Part shown: positions 43,008-50,822 of the stretch, in pieces
Layout: every line of letters starts with the position of its first letter
How positions within the stretch are numbered: the first letter of the stretch is position 1
NCBI GenBank assembly: GCA_034432755.1
Contig: DAOUBQ010000050.1
Span: 7,033 to 71,032, forward strand
Length of the DNA stretch: 64,000 nt
Direction of reading: 5' to 3'
Origin: UBA5195 sp034432755
Lineage (GTDB): Bacteria; Chloroflexota; Anaerolineae; Anaerolineales; Villigracilaceae
Position numbers and translations under genes: made by a program
The notes under the pieces: model-generated
Seen by the model: the letters and a program-made list of their open reading frames with translations, nothing else
Told to the model about the DNA's origin: nothing
The model's database searches: none

Positions 43008-45473
43008 ATGAATGAAGACCCCGGCATGGACGCGCATATTTACCTCGCCTTTCGCTTTCACGGCAACTTCTACCACTCCTACCGGGGCGATACGCCCGAC
43101 GAACTGGGCTTTGGCAAAGACATTCGCATCATCCGCCACATCCTGCGCACCCTCGACGACCTGAACGCGCGTGGCATCCCGGTTTGCGGAACGTGGGACT
43201 TTGAAAATCTCTTCTCGCTGCAAGAAATGATGCCCGTCCATGGCCCCGACCTCATCGAGGCCATGCAGCGCCGGGCGCGCTCGGGGCGTGACGAATTTCA
43301 ACTCATGTCCTACAATAACGGCCTCATCAGCGCGCACACCGCCCACGAGTTCGAGGCCGCCGTGAAGCGCGGCATCAGCAACCCCGCTGGCTCGGGTCTG
43401 CGCGACCTGTTCGGCGAGGCCTTTTACCCGATGGTCAGGCCGCAGGAAATGCTCTTCACGCCCATCCACCTACAACTCTACCCAGCCTGCGGCATCCACG
43501 CCATCAGCCTGTTCTACTCGGCCCTGCCCTTCAACGGCTTCAGCAACTTCATTCCCCCGCTCTCACTTTCAGAACGCTACAACCCGCTCACGCTCGCCTA
43601 CCCCGGCATCGAACAGACGATGAGCCTGTTGCCCTGCTACAACACCGGCGACCTGGCCGACCACCTCACCCTGCGCCGCTGGGTAAAGCAAATGCGCCGC
43701 GCCCAATTGAAACTGGGCGAGCCGCAAGACCTGCTGCTCTTGATAGACATGGACGCCGACGATGAATTTTGGTTCGGGTTCGACATTCCGCTTCTGAAAG
43801 GCCACTTCTCCACCGCCAGCGGCCTGCAAGGGCTGGTGGAAAACGTGGCCGACCTCGATTACGTCCGCTTCACCACGCCGGGCCGCTATCTCGACTCGCA
43901 CCCGCCGCGCAAGACCATCGTCATCGGGCAGGATACCGCCGACGGCAGTTTCGATGGCATGTCGAGTTGGGCGGAAAAATGGTCAAACCATCAACTGTGG
44001 ACTCTGCTCGACCGCGCCCGCCTGCTCGAATTGCAAACCCGCCGCCTGGCCGAAAGCGGCCTGACCGCTTCGATGGACAGATTACTGGCTGAATCCTTTG
44101 AAACCCGGCTGAAACTGCTCTCCACCACCCATTTTGGCATGTCGGCCCCGGTTATGAACCTCACCCGCGAAAGAATTGCTTTTCAACTGGCCAAGCGCGC
44201 CGTTGAGACCGCCGCCGAAGCCTTTCAGCAAGCCCGCGCATCTGTCCCCGCTGGAAATTTCAGCCTGCTCGATTATCCGCGCGGCGTTTCGACGGATTTG
44301 ATTCACTCCCCGGCGCGGCCCTCGGCTGGGTTATTGCGCCTGCCCCTGGGCAATTCGGCCCCTGCAACATTTTCCCTGCGCGATTCGGATGGCAACCCCA
44401 TCCCCTCGGCGGTGTTCGCGCGCGAATTGTTCTTTGTGGATCAGTTCGCGCCGTCTGAGCAGCGCAATTACGTCATAGAATCCGGTCAGCCGCCGCATCC
44501 GCCCCAAACTCCAGTGAAAGTGACCAAAAGCGGACTCCAAAACGAGTTTTTGCAACTGACCTTCGACCGTGATGGTCATCTCGGCAGCGTCCGCGCCGAG
44601 GGGGAGGAGTTTGCTGCGGGGCGGTTTCTCTCCAGCGCGGTGACCTACTCTGGGAAAACCTATCAGGTTCCAGCCTGGGAAGTCCTCGATTCGATAACGG
44701 TGGGCGTGGCCGGGTGGATTCGGCAAATGGGCCATCTCACGCTGCCGGGTGGACATCCCGCAAATTATGAGCGGGAAATCCTGCTGGCGGCGGGGTTGCC
44801 ATACATCTACGTCACCATGCGCGTTCAATATCCAGAGACGCCGCATGTTGGGTTTAGCAGGGGCAAGGCGGCGCGCTTGCAAAGAACCTGGGACAACCGC
44901 TGGCGCGAGGTGATGCCTTGCGAGATTCACCCGGCCCTGGCAGGCGACCTGCGGGTGTGGAAGCATAATTATTGCGGCCATGTCAGCACTTATCGCCTGG
45001 ATTATGGGCAATTCTCGAAAAACACCGAATTGGACAGCGTGAACAATCACGTTACGCACGGCTGGGTGGCGGTTTCGGATGGCGCGCGCGGCTTGTTGGT
45101 GGCGCAAACGGCGGGTGTGTTGAGCGGCATGGCCTTTTGCCCGCTGCGCACGCGCCGCGCGCAGGACGGGCTGCGGGTTTTGATGAACCCGTTTGGCAGT
45201 TATTGGGGACGTCAATACCGCTATGGCACAGCCGATACCGGGCTGGGCCATTTCATGGCGGTCAGCATGTCGGCTTCGGACCACATCAACCCCTACGCGC
45301 CTTCTTACAACGGCCAGGCACAGGAATTTCGCCTGCTGCTTGCGCCTTATGTGGGCGATGCCCCGCCCGAAAATTTACGCTACAACGCCGAGGCGTTTGC
45401 CTATCCCTATATTTTGGAGTCAAGCAGCAATTCGCTTGATTTATACCAGGCGGCGAGCCGCTTGACTCTATAA
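43008..45473 (+). CDS. Large putative glycosidase (GH38/GH57-like barrel plus mutarotase-like C-terminus)
   Basis: 821 aa without a signal peptide. The N-terminal 290 residues look like a polysaccharide-hydrolase/deacetylase-type barrel (AFRFHGNFYHSY, TWDFENLFSLQ, LLIDMDADDEFWFGF with likely acidic catalytic residues). A helical segment with NHQLWTLLDRAR and LLSTTHFGMSAPVMN recalls the middle domain of GH38 alpha-mannosidases. From about residue 430 the protein is beta-rich, like a galactose-mutarotase fold. I cannot name the substrate. The MFS sugar-type transporter starts 9 nt later, which supports a role in carbohydrate use inside the cell. Confidence 0.6.
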   Translation: MNEDPGMDAHIYLAFRFHGNFYHSYRGDTPDELGFGKDIRIIRHILRTLDDLNARGIPVCGTWDFENLFSLQEMMPVHGPDLIEAMQRRARSGRDEFQLMSYNNGLISAHTAHEFEAAVKRGISNPAGSGLRDLFGEAFYPMVRPQEMLFTPIHLQLYPACGIHAISLFYSALPFNGFSNFIPPLSLSERYNPLTLAYPGIEQTMSLLPCYNTGDLADHLTLRRWVKQMRRAQLKLGEPQDLLLLIDMDADDEFWFGFDIPLLKGHFSTASGLQGLVENVADLDYVRFTTPGRYLDSHPPRKTIVIGQDTADGSFDGMSSWAEKWSNHQLWTLLDRARLLELQTRRLAESGLTASMDRLLAESFETRLKLLSTTHFGMSAPVMNLTRERIAFQLAKRAVETAAEAFQQARASVPAGNFSLLDYPRGVSTDLIHSPARPSAGLLRLPLGNSAPATFSLRDSDGNPIPSAVFARELFFVDQFAPSEQRNYVIESGQPPHPPQTPVKVTKSGLQNEFLQLTFDRDGHLGSVRAEGEEFAAGRFLSSAVTYSGKTYQVPAWEVLDSITVGVAGWIRQMGHLTLPGGHPANYEREILLAAGLPYIYVTMRVQYPETPHVGFSRGKAARLQRTWDNRWREVMPCEIHPALAGDLRVWKHNYCGHVSTYRLDYGQFSKNTELDSVNNHVTHGWVAVSDGARGLLVAQTAGVLSGMAFCPLRTRRAQDGLRVLMNPFGSYWGRQYRYGTADTGLGHFMAVSMSASDHINPYAPSYNGQAQEFRLLLAPYVGDAPPENLRYNAEAFAYPYILESSSNSLDLYQAASRLTL

Positions 45474-45482
45474 GGAGACCGA

Positions 45483-46898
45483 ATGACCACTCAAACCGCT
45501 TCTCCTTCGCTGCGCTGGTACGATTACCTGCCCATCAACATCAACTGGTTCGCCATCACCCTGCGCTCGCAGGTGCTGGCCGGTCTGGTGGTGCCGTTGC
45601 TGGTGCAGGATTTCGTCGGCGAAGCCCAGAAAGGCTCCTACTTCGGCACCATCCGCCTGTGGGGGCTGATGGTGGCCTTGCTGGCACAAGCCCTGTTCGG
45701 CCTGCTCAGCGACCGCTCGCGGCTGAAATGGGGCCGCCGCCGACCATTTATTTTCGTCGGCGCTACCCTGGAGTCATTCGTCATTCTCGGCCTGGCCTGG
45801 ATTGCCGGGTTGGAGGGCCTGACCGGTTACGCCATCCTGTTCACGGCCTATATCGCCTCGATGGTATTGGCGAATATGTCCCATGCCGCCACGCAAGGCA
45901 TTATTCCGGATGTGGTGCCGCCGGAGAAGCGCGGGATAGCCTCAGGCCTGAAAATGTTGCTCGAAATCCCCCTGCCGCTGGTGCTGGTGGGGTTGGTCAT
46001 TGCGCCAATGGTCAGCCGCGGCAACCTGTTTGCGGCCCTGATTGTGGCGGCGGTTGCGATGTTGGCCTGCATGGGATTGACCATGTTGGTGCGCGAGAAA
46101 CGGCTCGAAACGACCCCGCCGACACTCGACTGGAAGCCGTTCCTCAGCCTGGTGATGATGACCGGCATCTTCACCGCGATTGTGCTTGGATTGGGCGAAG
46201 TGGTCAAACTCTCGATTGCCGCCCTGCCTCAAGCCTCGCACCTGGTCTTTGGCGTAATCGGCGTGACGGCCATGCTGGTTGCGGTGGTGGTGGGCATCTT
46301 TGCCAGTCTGTCGGTACATCTCGACCAGACCGTGCGCCAAAGCCGGGCCTTCATCTGGTTTATTATCTCGCGCCTGGCCGCGCTGGTGGCAATCAACAAC
46401 ATTTCCTCGTTCCTGCTGTATTTCTTCCAGGAAAAGTTCGACATGCCTGCCAAACAGGCTGTTTCGCTGGCCGGGCAGATGCCGATGGTGCTGGGCGGGT
46501 TCGTCATCCTGTTTGGGCTGGTGGCCGGCTGGCTTTCGGACCGCTTCGACCGCCGACTCTTGACAGCATTGGGCGGCTTAATCGGCGCGCTTGGCGTGGC
46601 GGTCATGATTTTCGGGCCGAATATCCCGATGATGTACGTCGCGGCGGCCATCATCGGGTTGGCCTATTCCCTGTTCAACGTGGCCTCGTGGGCGCTGGGG
46701 ACCGACATTATTCCCAAAGAACGCGCCGGGGAATTCCTGGGCCTGCAAAACCTGGCCGGGGCCGGGGCCGGCGCGATTGGCGCCTATATTGGCGGGCGGG
46801 TGGCCGACCAATCGGGCTACGTCTTGATGATGGGCATGTTCGGCGCCATGTTCCTGCTGGCGGCTGGCTCGGCGCTGTTTATTAAAGTGGAAAAATAA
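45483..46898 (+). CDS. MFS transporter (GPH/sucrose-permease-like)
   Basis: 471 aa, about twelve membrane segments. The loop between helices 2 and 3 reads LSDRSRLKWGRRRPF, the MFS signature in the form typical of glycoside-pentoside-hexuronide and sucrose permeases. A second such loop, LSDRFDRRLL, lies in the C-terminal half. It probably takes up or releases a sugar or glycoside linked to the upstream glycosidase-like protein. AAGGAG precedes the start. Confidence 0.85.
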   Translation: MTTQTASPSLRWYDYLPININWFAITLRSQVLAGLVVPLLVQDFVGEAQKGSYFGTIRLWGLMVALLAQALFGLLSDRSRLKWGRRRPFIFVGATLESFVILGLAWIAGLEGLTGYAILFTAYIASMVLANMSHAATQGIIPDVVPPEKRGIASGLKMLLEIPLPLVLVGLVIAPMVSRGNLFAALIVAAVAMLACMGLTMLVREKRLETTPPTLDWKPFLSLVMMTGIFTAIVLGLGEVVKLSIAALPQASHLVFGVIGVTAMLVAVVVGIFASLSVHLDQTVRQSRAFIWFIISRLAALVAINNISSFLLYFFQEKFDMPAKQAVSLAGQMPMVLGGFVILFGLVAGWLSDRFDRRLLTALGGLIGALGVAVMIFGPNIPMMYVAAAIIGLAYSLFNVASWALGTDIIPKERAGEFLGLQNLAGAGAGAIGAYIGGRVADQSGYVLMMGMFGAMFLLAAGSALFIKVEK

Positions 46899-46992
46899 AC
46901 GGGCGGCTCACAAAGAGTCGCCCACCGGTGATTTGTCGGATGGTTGAGAACGGCCTTTTTTGCCCATCGTGAGTGGGCCTGGTTGCGTGGAA

Positions 46993-48378
46993 TTACTTCA
47001 CTAAATCACTCACGGTCGCATCTATCTCTCGCAGCACCCGTTCTACGGAAACATTCGGAAAAGCCTGAAACAGATACAGGAATCCGTCGGCCAGTACCTT
47101 GTTCGCCAATCCCCAATGCGCTGATGGCGGATACCCAACCGCTTGCGTCAGCAAATTCGCCGCTGCGCCTTTTTGCGGGTTGGCGGCATAATCACTCTTC
47201 AGCCAATCGAGGGCGGCCATGCTGACCGGGAAGAGTCCGCTGGCCCGCGCCAGCCTGGCCTGGTTCTCCGGCTTCAGCAGCCATTGGAGGAACAGCCAGG
47301 CTGCCAGTTCATGCCCGGCATCCGAACGAAAGACCGCCGCATCTAACCCATAAACCGGAACAACCGGCGTTTCACCGGGGAAAGCCATCACCGTCCACTC
47401 ATCGGCAGACCCCGCCGCCGAAAACGCGGCTCGCTGGTCGGGCAGGTCGCTCAGGCTGCCGCTGATGAACAAGGCCTTGCGCGCCGCCAAATGCTCAAAA
47501 TTGGTGAGGGTGGAGGGCAGCCAGGCACAGCCCTCGGCCCGCAGTTCCACCAGTTTCTCCAGCGCGGCGGCATTTTGCTCGCTCTCAAAAGCGTATGCGC
47601 CCTCCACAAACACCTGCCCACCCAGGGCGCGTAACCAGCCATAAGGGGTTTGCCAGTTCGATGTCACCTCCAGCGCCAGGCCGCCAAGGCCGTCATTCGT
47701 TGGGTCGGAGTCAGCTTTCCAGGTTGCGTTGGCAGCGCAGGCCTGCTTGCGGAACTGTTCCCAGGTTTGTGGCGCGGCATTAAAGCCCAGTTCGCGCGCC
47801 CAGGTCACATTGTAGAACAGATAACGCCCAGAGCGGATGACCGGCAGGCCATATTGCGCGCCATCCAGCGAGGATTGCTCCCAAAAAGCGGGCGAGATAG
47901 CCTCGCGTGCCACGCCAAACTCGGCGTGGGCGGCGTAGGGGGTCAGGTCGAGCAGCGATTCGCGCCAGCCAAGCAGTTGTTCGGGCAGGGCCAGCACAAC
48001 ATCGGGCTGCGAATCGCTCTCCAGCGAAGCGGTAACCGCCCCAGCCAGGAGATTCAAATTCGGGTAGGAAACGAGGGAGATGTTTACGCCCCACGGGTTG
48101 CTCTCGTTAAAATTGGCGGTCAACTGCCCCAGGCCGGGGACATCCCCGCTGACCCAGGCTTCCATTTCGAGACCTTTGACCACATCCGGGCTGAGTTGCA
48201 GCCCTGGCGTGGGACTAGGGGAGAGGGTGCGAGTCGGCGCGGGCGTGGCGGTGGGCTGCTTGGAGGCAGATTCTGTGGTCGGCGTAGAATCAGGCAGACG
48301 GGTAATGAGCGTTATCTCAGGAGAACAGGCGCCAAACAACAGAGCCGCGATGATGAAGATGGGCAGGAGGCGTTGCAT
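46993..48378 (-). CDS. Extracellular solute-binding lipoprotein (sugar ABC type)
   Basis: 461 aa. A signal peptide ends in FGAC (lipidated Cys 18). A linker rich in T, P and S (about residues 25-60) is followed by a family 1 solute-binding fold (MEAWVSGDVPGLGQLTANFNES, VVLALPEQLL, AWLFLQWLLKPENQ). Such proteins capture sugars or oligosaccharides for ABC importers, but no permease genes are next to it. It lies 8 nt downstream of the site-2 protease. Confidence 0.85.
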   Translation of the reverse strand: MQRLLPIFIIAALLFGACSPEITLITRLPDSTPTTESASKQPTATPAPTRTLSPSPTPGLQLSPDVVKGLEMEAWVSGDVPGLGQLTANFNESNPWGVNISLVSYPNLNLLAGAVTASLESDSQPDVVLALPEQLLGWRESLLDLTPYAAHAEFGVAREAISPAFWEQSSLDGAQYGLPVIRSGRYLFYNVTWARELGFNAAPQTWEQFRKQACAANATWKADSDPTNDGLGGLALEVTSNWQTPYGWLRALGGQVFVEGAYAFESEQNAAALEKLVELRAEGCAWLPSTLTNFEHLAARKALFISGSLSDLPDQRAAFSAAGSADEWTVMAFPGETPVVPVYGLDAAVFRSDAGHELAAWLFLQWLLKPENQARLARASGLFPVSMAALDWLKSDYAANPQKGAAANLLTQAVGYPPSAHWGLANKVLADGFLYLFQAFPNVSVERVLREIDATVSDLVK

Positions 48379-48386
48379 GGGTCAGT

Positions 48387-49565
48387 TTATCCCAACAAAA
48401 TCATCGGAACAGGCGTAAAGACGAGTAAAAAGATGAATATCATGACCCAGGCCAGGGCGCGCCGCGGGGCATCTAACTCGGTAATCTGGTCGAGCGGTTC
48501 GGCAGATTGACGCCCAAATAGGAACAGCAAAAAGACCCACAGCCACCAGCCGCTCCAAAACAGGCCCAAAATACCCATCAAGACGATGATGACCGGAAAT
48601 GCGTAGCGTAATTTCTTGCCAAACAGGGTGTAAAGGATATGCCCGCCATCCAGTTGTCCAACGGGCAGCAGGTTGAGGGCGGTCACCAAAATTCCCGCCC
48701 AGCCCGCCAGCGCCACCGGGGAGATGAATACATCCACCCCGCCATAGGGCGCGGGGGTGCCGGTAAAAAAGTAGCGCAGCCAATATAATACTGGCGGCAG
48801 GCTGCCGTAAGTGGCTGGTTCTGGCAGCAGTCGCCCAAAGACGACGAATTTGGCCAGGAGATATAAGATAGAGTTGCCCTCAATGAAACTGCCGGCGCCC
48901 GCCTGCACTGGCCCCAAAGTGGAAATGGACAGGCCATAGAGCAGCACCGGAATGGCAACCACCAACCCAGCCAACGGCCCGGCGACCCCCACATCAAACA
49001 GAATGCGTTTGTTGCGCGGCAATTCCTTCCACACAATGACAGCGCCCAGCGTGCCGAGAATGGAAAACGGCATGGGGATGAAATAGGGCAGGGTGGCGGC
49101 GGTCTTGTGGCGGCGCGCGGCCAGGTAATGCCCAAATTCGTGCGCCAGCAAAATGGAGAGCAGGCTAAGGGCAAACGGCCAGCCAGTCAGGATGTTGCGC
49201 AGCAGGAACAGGAGCAAGCCAAGCGTGTCATCGGGCGGGGTTTCCTGAACATCTACGCCCATCAGCATGACGCTGAAGACGGTCAGGACAAACAGGAGGA
49301 GATTGATGTTGATATTCGACTTTTTCGGCGCAGGCAGGCTGCGGACAAGGTAAATGACCTGTTGCCCATCTTTTTCCTTGCGGAAGAGCGGGGTCAATCC
49401 GTAGGGCTGCAAGCGCTCTGAGAGTTGGTCGAAGGCTTCTATCGAATCGACAAACAATTTGCCGCGAAAGCGGTACAAGTAGTCTTGTTCACCCATCGTC
49501 ACATCTTGAATATGAAAGACGCGCGAGACGATGGCGGTGAGTATTTCGGGTTCGGGGAGGGACAT
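48387..49565 (-). CDS. Site-2 protease family (M50) membrane metalloprotease
   Basis: 392 aa, about seven to eight membrane helices after a soluble N-terminal domain of about 85 residues. The zinc site is HEFGH (142-146) in a helix, with the third ligand in LPVGQLDGGH near residue 290. This is the EGY1-like branch of intramembrane proteases, which lacks the PDZ domain of RseP. Target unknown. Transcribed away from the tRNA-Sec gene on the same strand. Confidence 0.88.
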   Translation of the reverse strand: MSLPEPEILTAIVSRVFHIQDVTMGEQDYLYRFRGKLFVDSIEAFDQLSERLQPYGLTPLFRKEKDGQQVIYLVRSLPAPKKSNININLLLFVLTVFSVMLMGVDVQETPPDDTLGLLLFLLRNILTGWPFALSLLSILLAHEFGHYLAARRHKTAATLPYFIPMPFSILGTLGAVIVWKELPRNKRILFDVGVAGPLAGLVVAIPVLLYGLSISTLGPVQAGAGSFIEGNSILYLLAKFVVFGRLLPEPATYGSLPPVLYWLRYFFTGTPAPYGGVDVFISPVALAGWAGILVTALNLLPVGQLDGGHILYTLFGKKLRYAFPVIIVLMGILGLFWSGWWLWVFLLFLFGRQSAEPLDQITELDAPRRALAWVMIFIFLLVFTPVPMILLG

Positions 49566-49626
49566 GACAGTATCCAGTAATCAGAAATCAGGGAGCAGTG
49601 AGCAATATATTCGCCAATCCATGAGC

Positions 49627-49719
49627 GGGAGTGCATGGGAGTCGAACCCACCCTGGAACGCAACACGCCCCAACAACGGTTTTGAAGACCGCGAAGCCCA
49701 CCGGGACTTATGCACTCCC
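49627..49719 (-). tRNA. selC: tRNA-Sec (anticodon UCA)
   Basis: A 93-nt tRNA on the minus strand. The acceptor stem has eight pairs (GGGAGTGC with GCACTCCC). The D-stem has six pairs (AAGTCC with GGGCTT) and a 4-nt loop. The anticodon loop CTTCAAA carries TCA. A long variable arm and a T-loop GTTCGACT follow. The 8-bp acceptor stem and 6-bp D-stem are specific for selenocysteine tRNA. The organism should therefore insert selenocysteine at UGA, although selA, selB and selD are not in this window. No CCA is encoded. Confidence 0.93.
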
Positions 49720-49817
49720 AGCGGCAAGGATACACGAGGCGGGCGGGATTGGCAAGTGATTTCCGATTTTTAATTTTCGATTGGGGAATTTGCCTATCGT
49801 GGAGTTCAACCGCTGTA

Positions 49818-50603
49818 TTACTCTGCCATGCCGGGCAGCCAAAATGCCAACCAGCGTGATTTCTCACGAATACAGAATTGGAAGCCGGGGAACAGCCCTT
49901 TGAGCGGCGCGCCAGGGATGGGCGTCAGTTCCTCGCCGGTGGCGGGATGGGTGATACGCCCGTAAATGCGCACCCGAAAATGCGCCAGCCAATCGGGCAA
50001 TTTCATGGCCCGGCTGGAGTTGACGGCAACAACCGGCCAGATGTAGGCCGAAGGGCCGTGCAAGAGCAGGTAACGCAGGTTGTTCTGGGTCGCTTCATCC
50101 ATGCCCAAAACGGAGTCCAGGCCATCGAACAAGAGGATGACCGGGGTGGTATCCTGGCGGGCCTGCGCCCGACAGGCCAGGTCGAACAGGAGCGTTTGGG
50201 CGCTGCGCTCATGCGAAGGCCAAATTCCTGCCAGGTGTTCAACTTGCTCAAAGCGGCTCCACTCATCCGGGTAGGCGGTCAACACCGCAAAATGCAAACC
50301 GCCGGGGCGATTGAGTTGTGAAGCCGCCCATAGCATGGCCTTCAAAAAGGCCGTCTTACCGCTACCCCGGTCGCCCGTCACCAAGATGGGCCCTGGGCGC
50401 GGGTCGCGCAGGTGCAGCAAGAGCGGCAGGCCATCCCCGGCAATGCCAAACAGGATGGCGTTGCCAGGGATGCGGCCAACCGCATCCAGCGCGTCAGACA
50501 ACCCAGGGAAGAGCGGTGTTCCTGGGGCCGGAGCCTGGCCGAGTTCGGCCTGCACTTCTCGCAGCGCGTTGAGCATCAAGACATACTGGTAATTTTCAGG
50601 CAT
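49818..50603 (-). CDS. P-loop ATPase (FtsK/HerA-like domain)
   Basis: 261 aa. Walker A is GDRGSGKT (77-84) after GPILVT, and Walker B is VILLFDGLD (Asp 160). The order, with an insertion containing conserved Trp and Glu residues, resembles the ATPase core of FtsK/SpoIIIE-type or NTPase-with-transmembrane-partner proteins. The first 40 residues are helical. There is no known partner gene nearby. A promoter and an SOS-box-like palindrome lie directly upstream. Confidence 0.65.
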   Translation of the reverse strand: MPENYQYVLMLNALREVQAELGQAPAPGTPLFPGLSDALDAVGRIPGNAILFGIAGDGLPLLLHLRDPRPGPILVTGDRGSGKTAFLKAMLWAASQLNRPGGLHFAVLTAYPDEWSRFEQVEHLAGIWPSHERSAQTLLFDLACRAQARQDTTPVILLFDGLDSVLGMDEATQNNLRYLLLHGPSAYIWPVVAVNSSRAMKLPDWLAHFRVRIYGRITHPATGEELTPIPGAPLKGLFPGFQFCIREKSRWLAFWLPGMAE

Positions 50604-50616
50604 GGCACACCTACTC

Positions 50617-50630
50617 AGAACTCATGTTCT
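50617..50630. promoter_or_regulatory. SOS-box-like palindrome AGAAC-TCAT-GTTCT
   Basis: It contains GAACTCATGTTC, which fits the LexA-type consensus GAAC-N4-GTTC known from Gram-positive bacteria. It lies directly between the -10 box (50632-50637) and the ATPase start. Confidence 0.4.
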
Positions 50631-50631
50631 A

Positions 50632-50659
50632 ATTATACATCCGTTTTGTGTGCCTGCAA
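50632..50659 (-). promoter_or_regulatory. Likely promoter of the P-loop ATPase gene
   Basis: On the minus strand TTGCAG (50659-50654) and TATAAT (50637-50632) are spaced 16 nt. Confidence 0.5.
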
Positions 50660-50822
50660 TCCGCCTTCATTGCAAAAAGGTTGCATGGAAAGTTTCGGTT
50701 GCAATTTGTTATTTCATCGAAACATGAGTCTTTACATCGAACAGGATATAATAGGCGTATCCATTCATTTGCCTGATGGCCGGTTAGGTTTTAGTGGCAA
50801 TGTAAAATAGTAAAGGTGAACT

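Noticed and set aside
46901..46923. Terminator after the MFS gene
   Set aside because: GGGCGGCTC/GAGTCGCCC forms a short stem with a wobble pair but has no T-run, so support is too weak for a feature.
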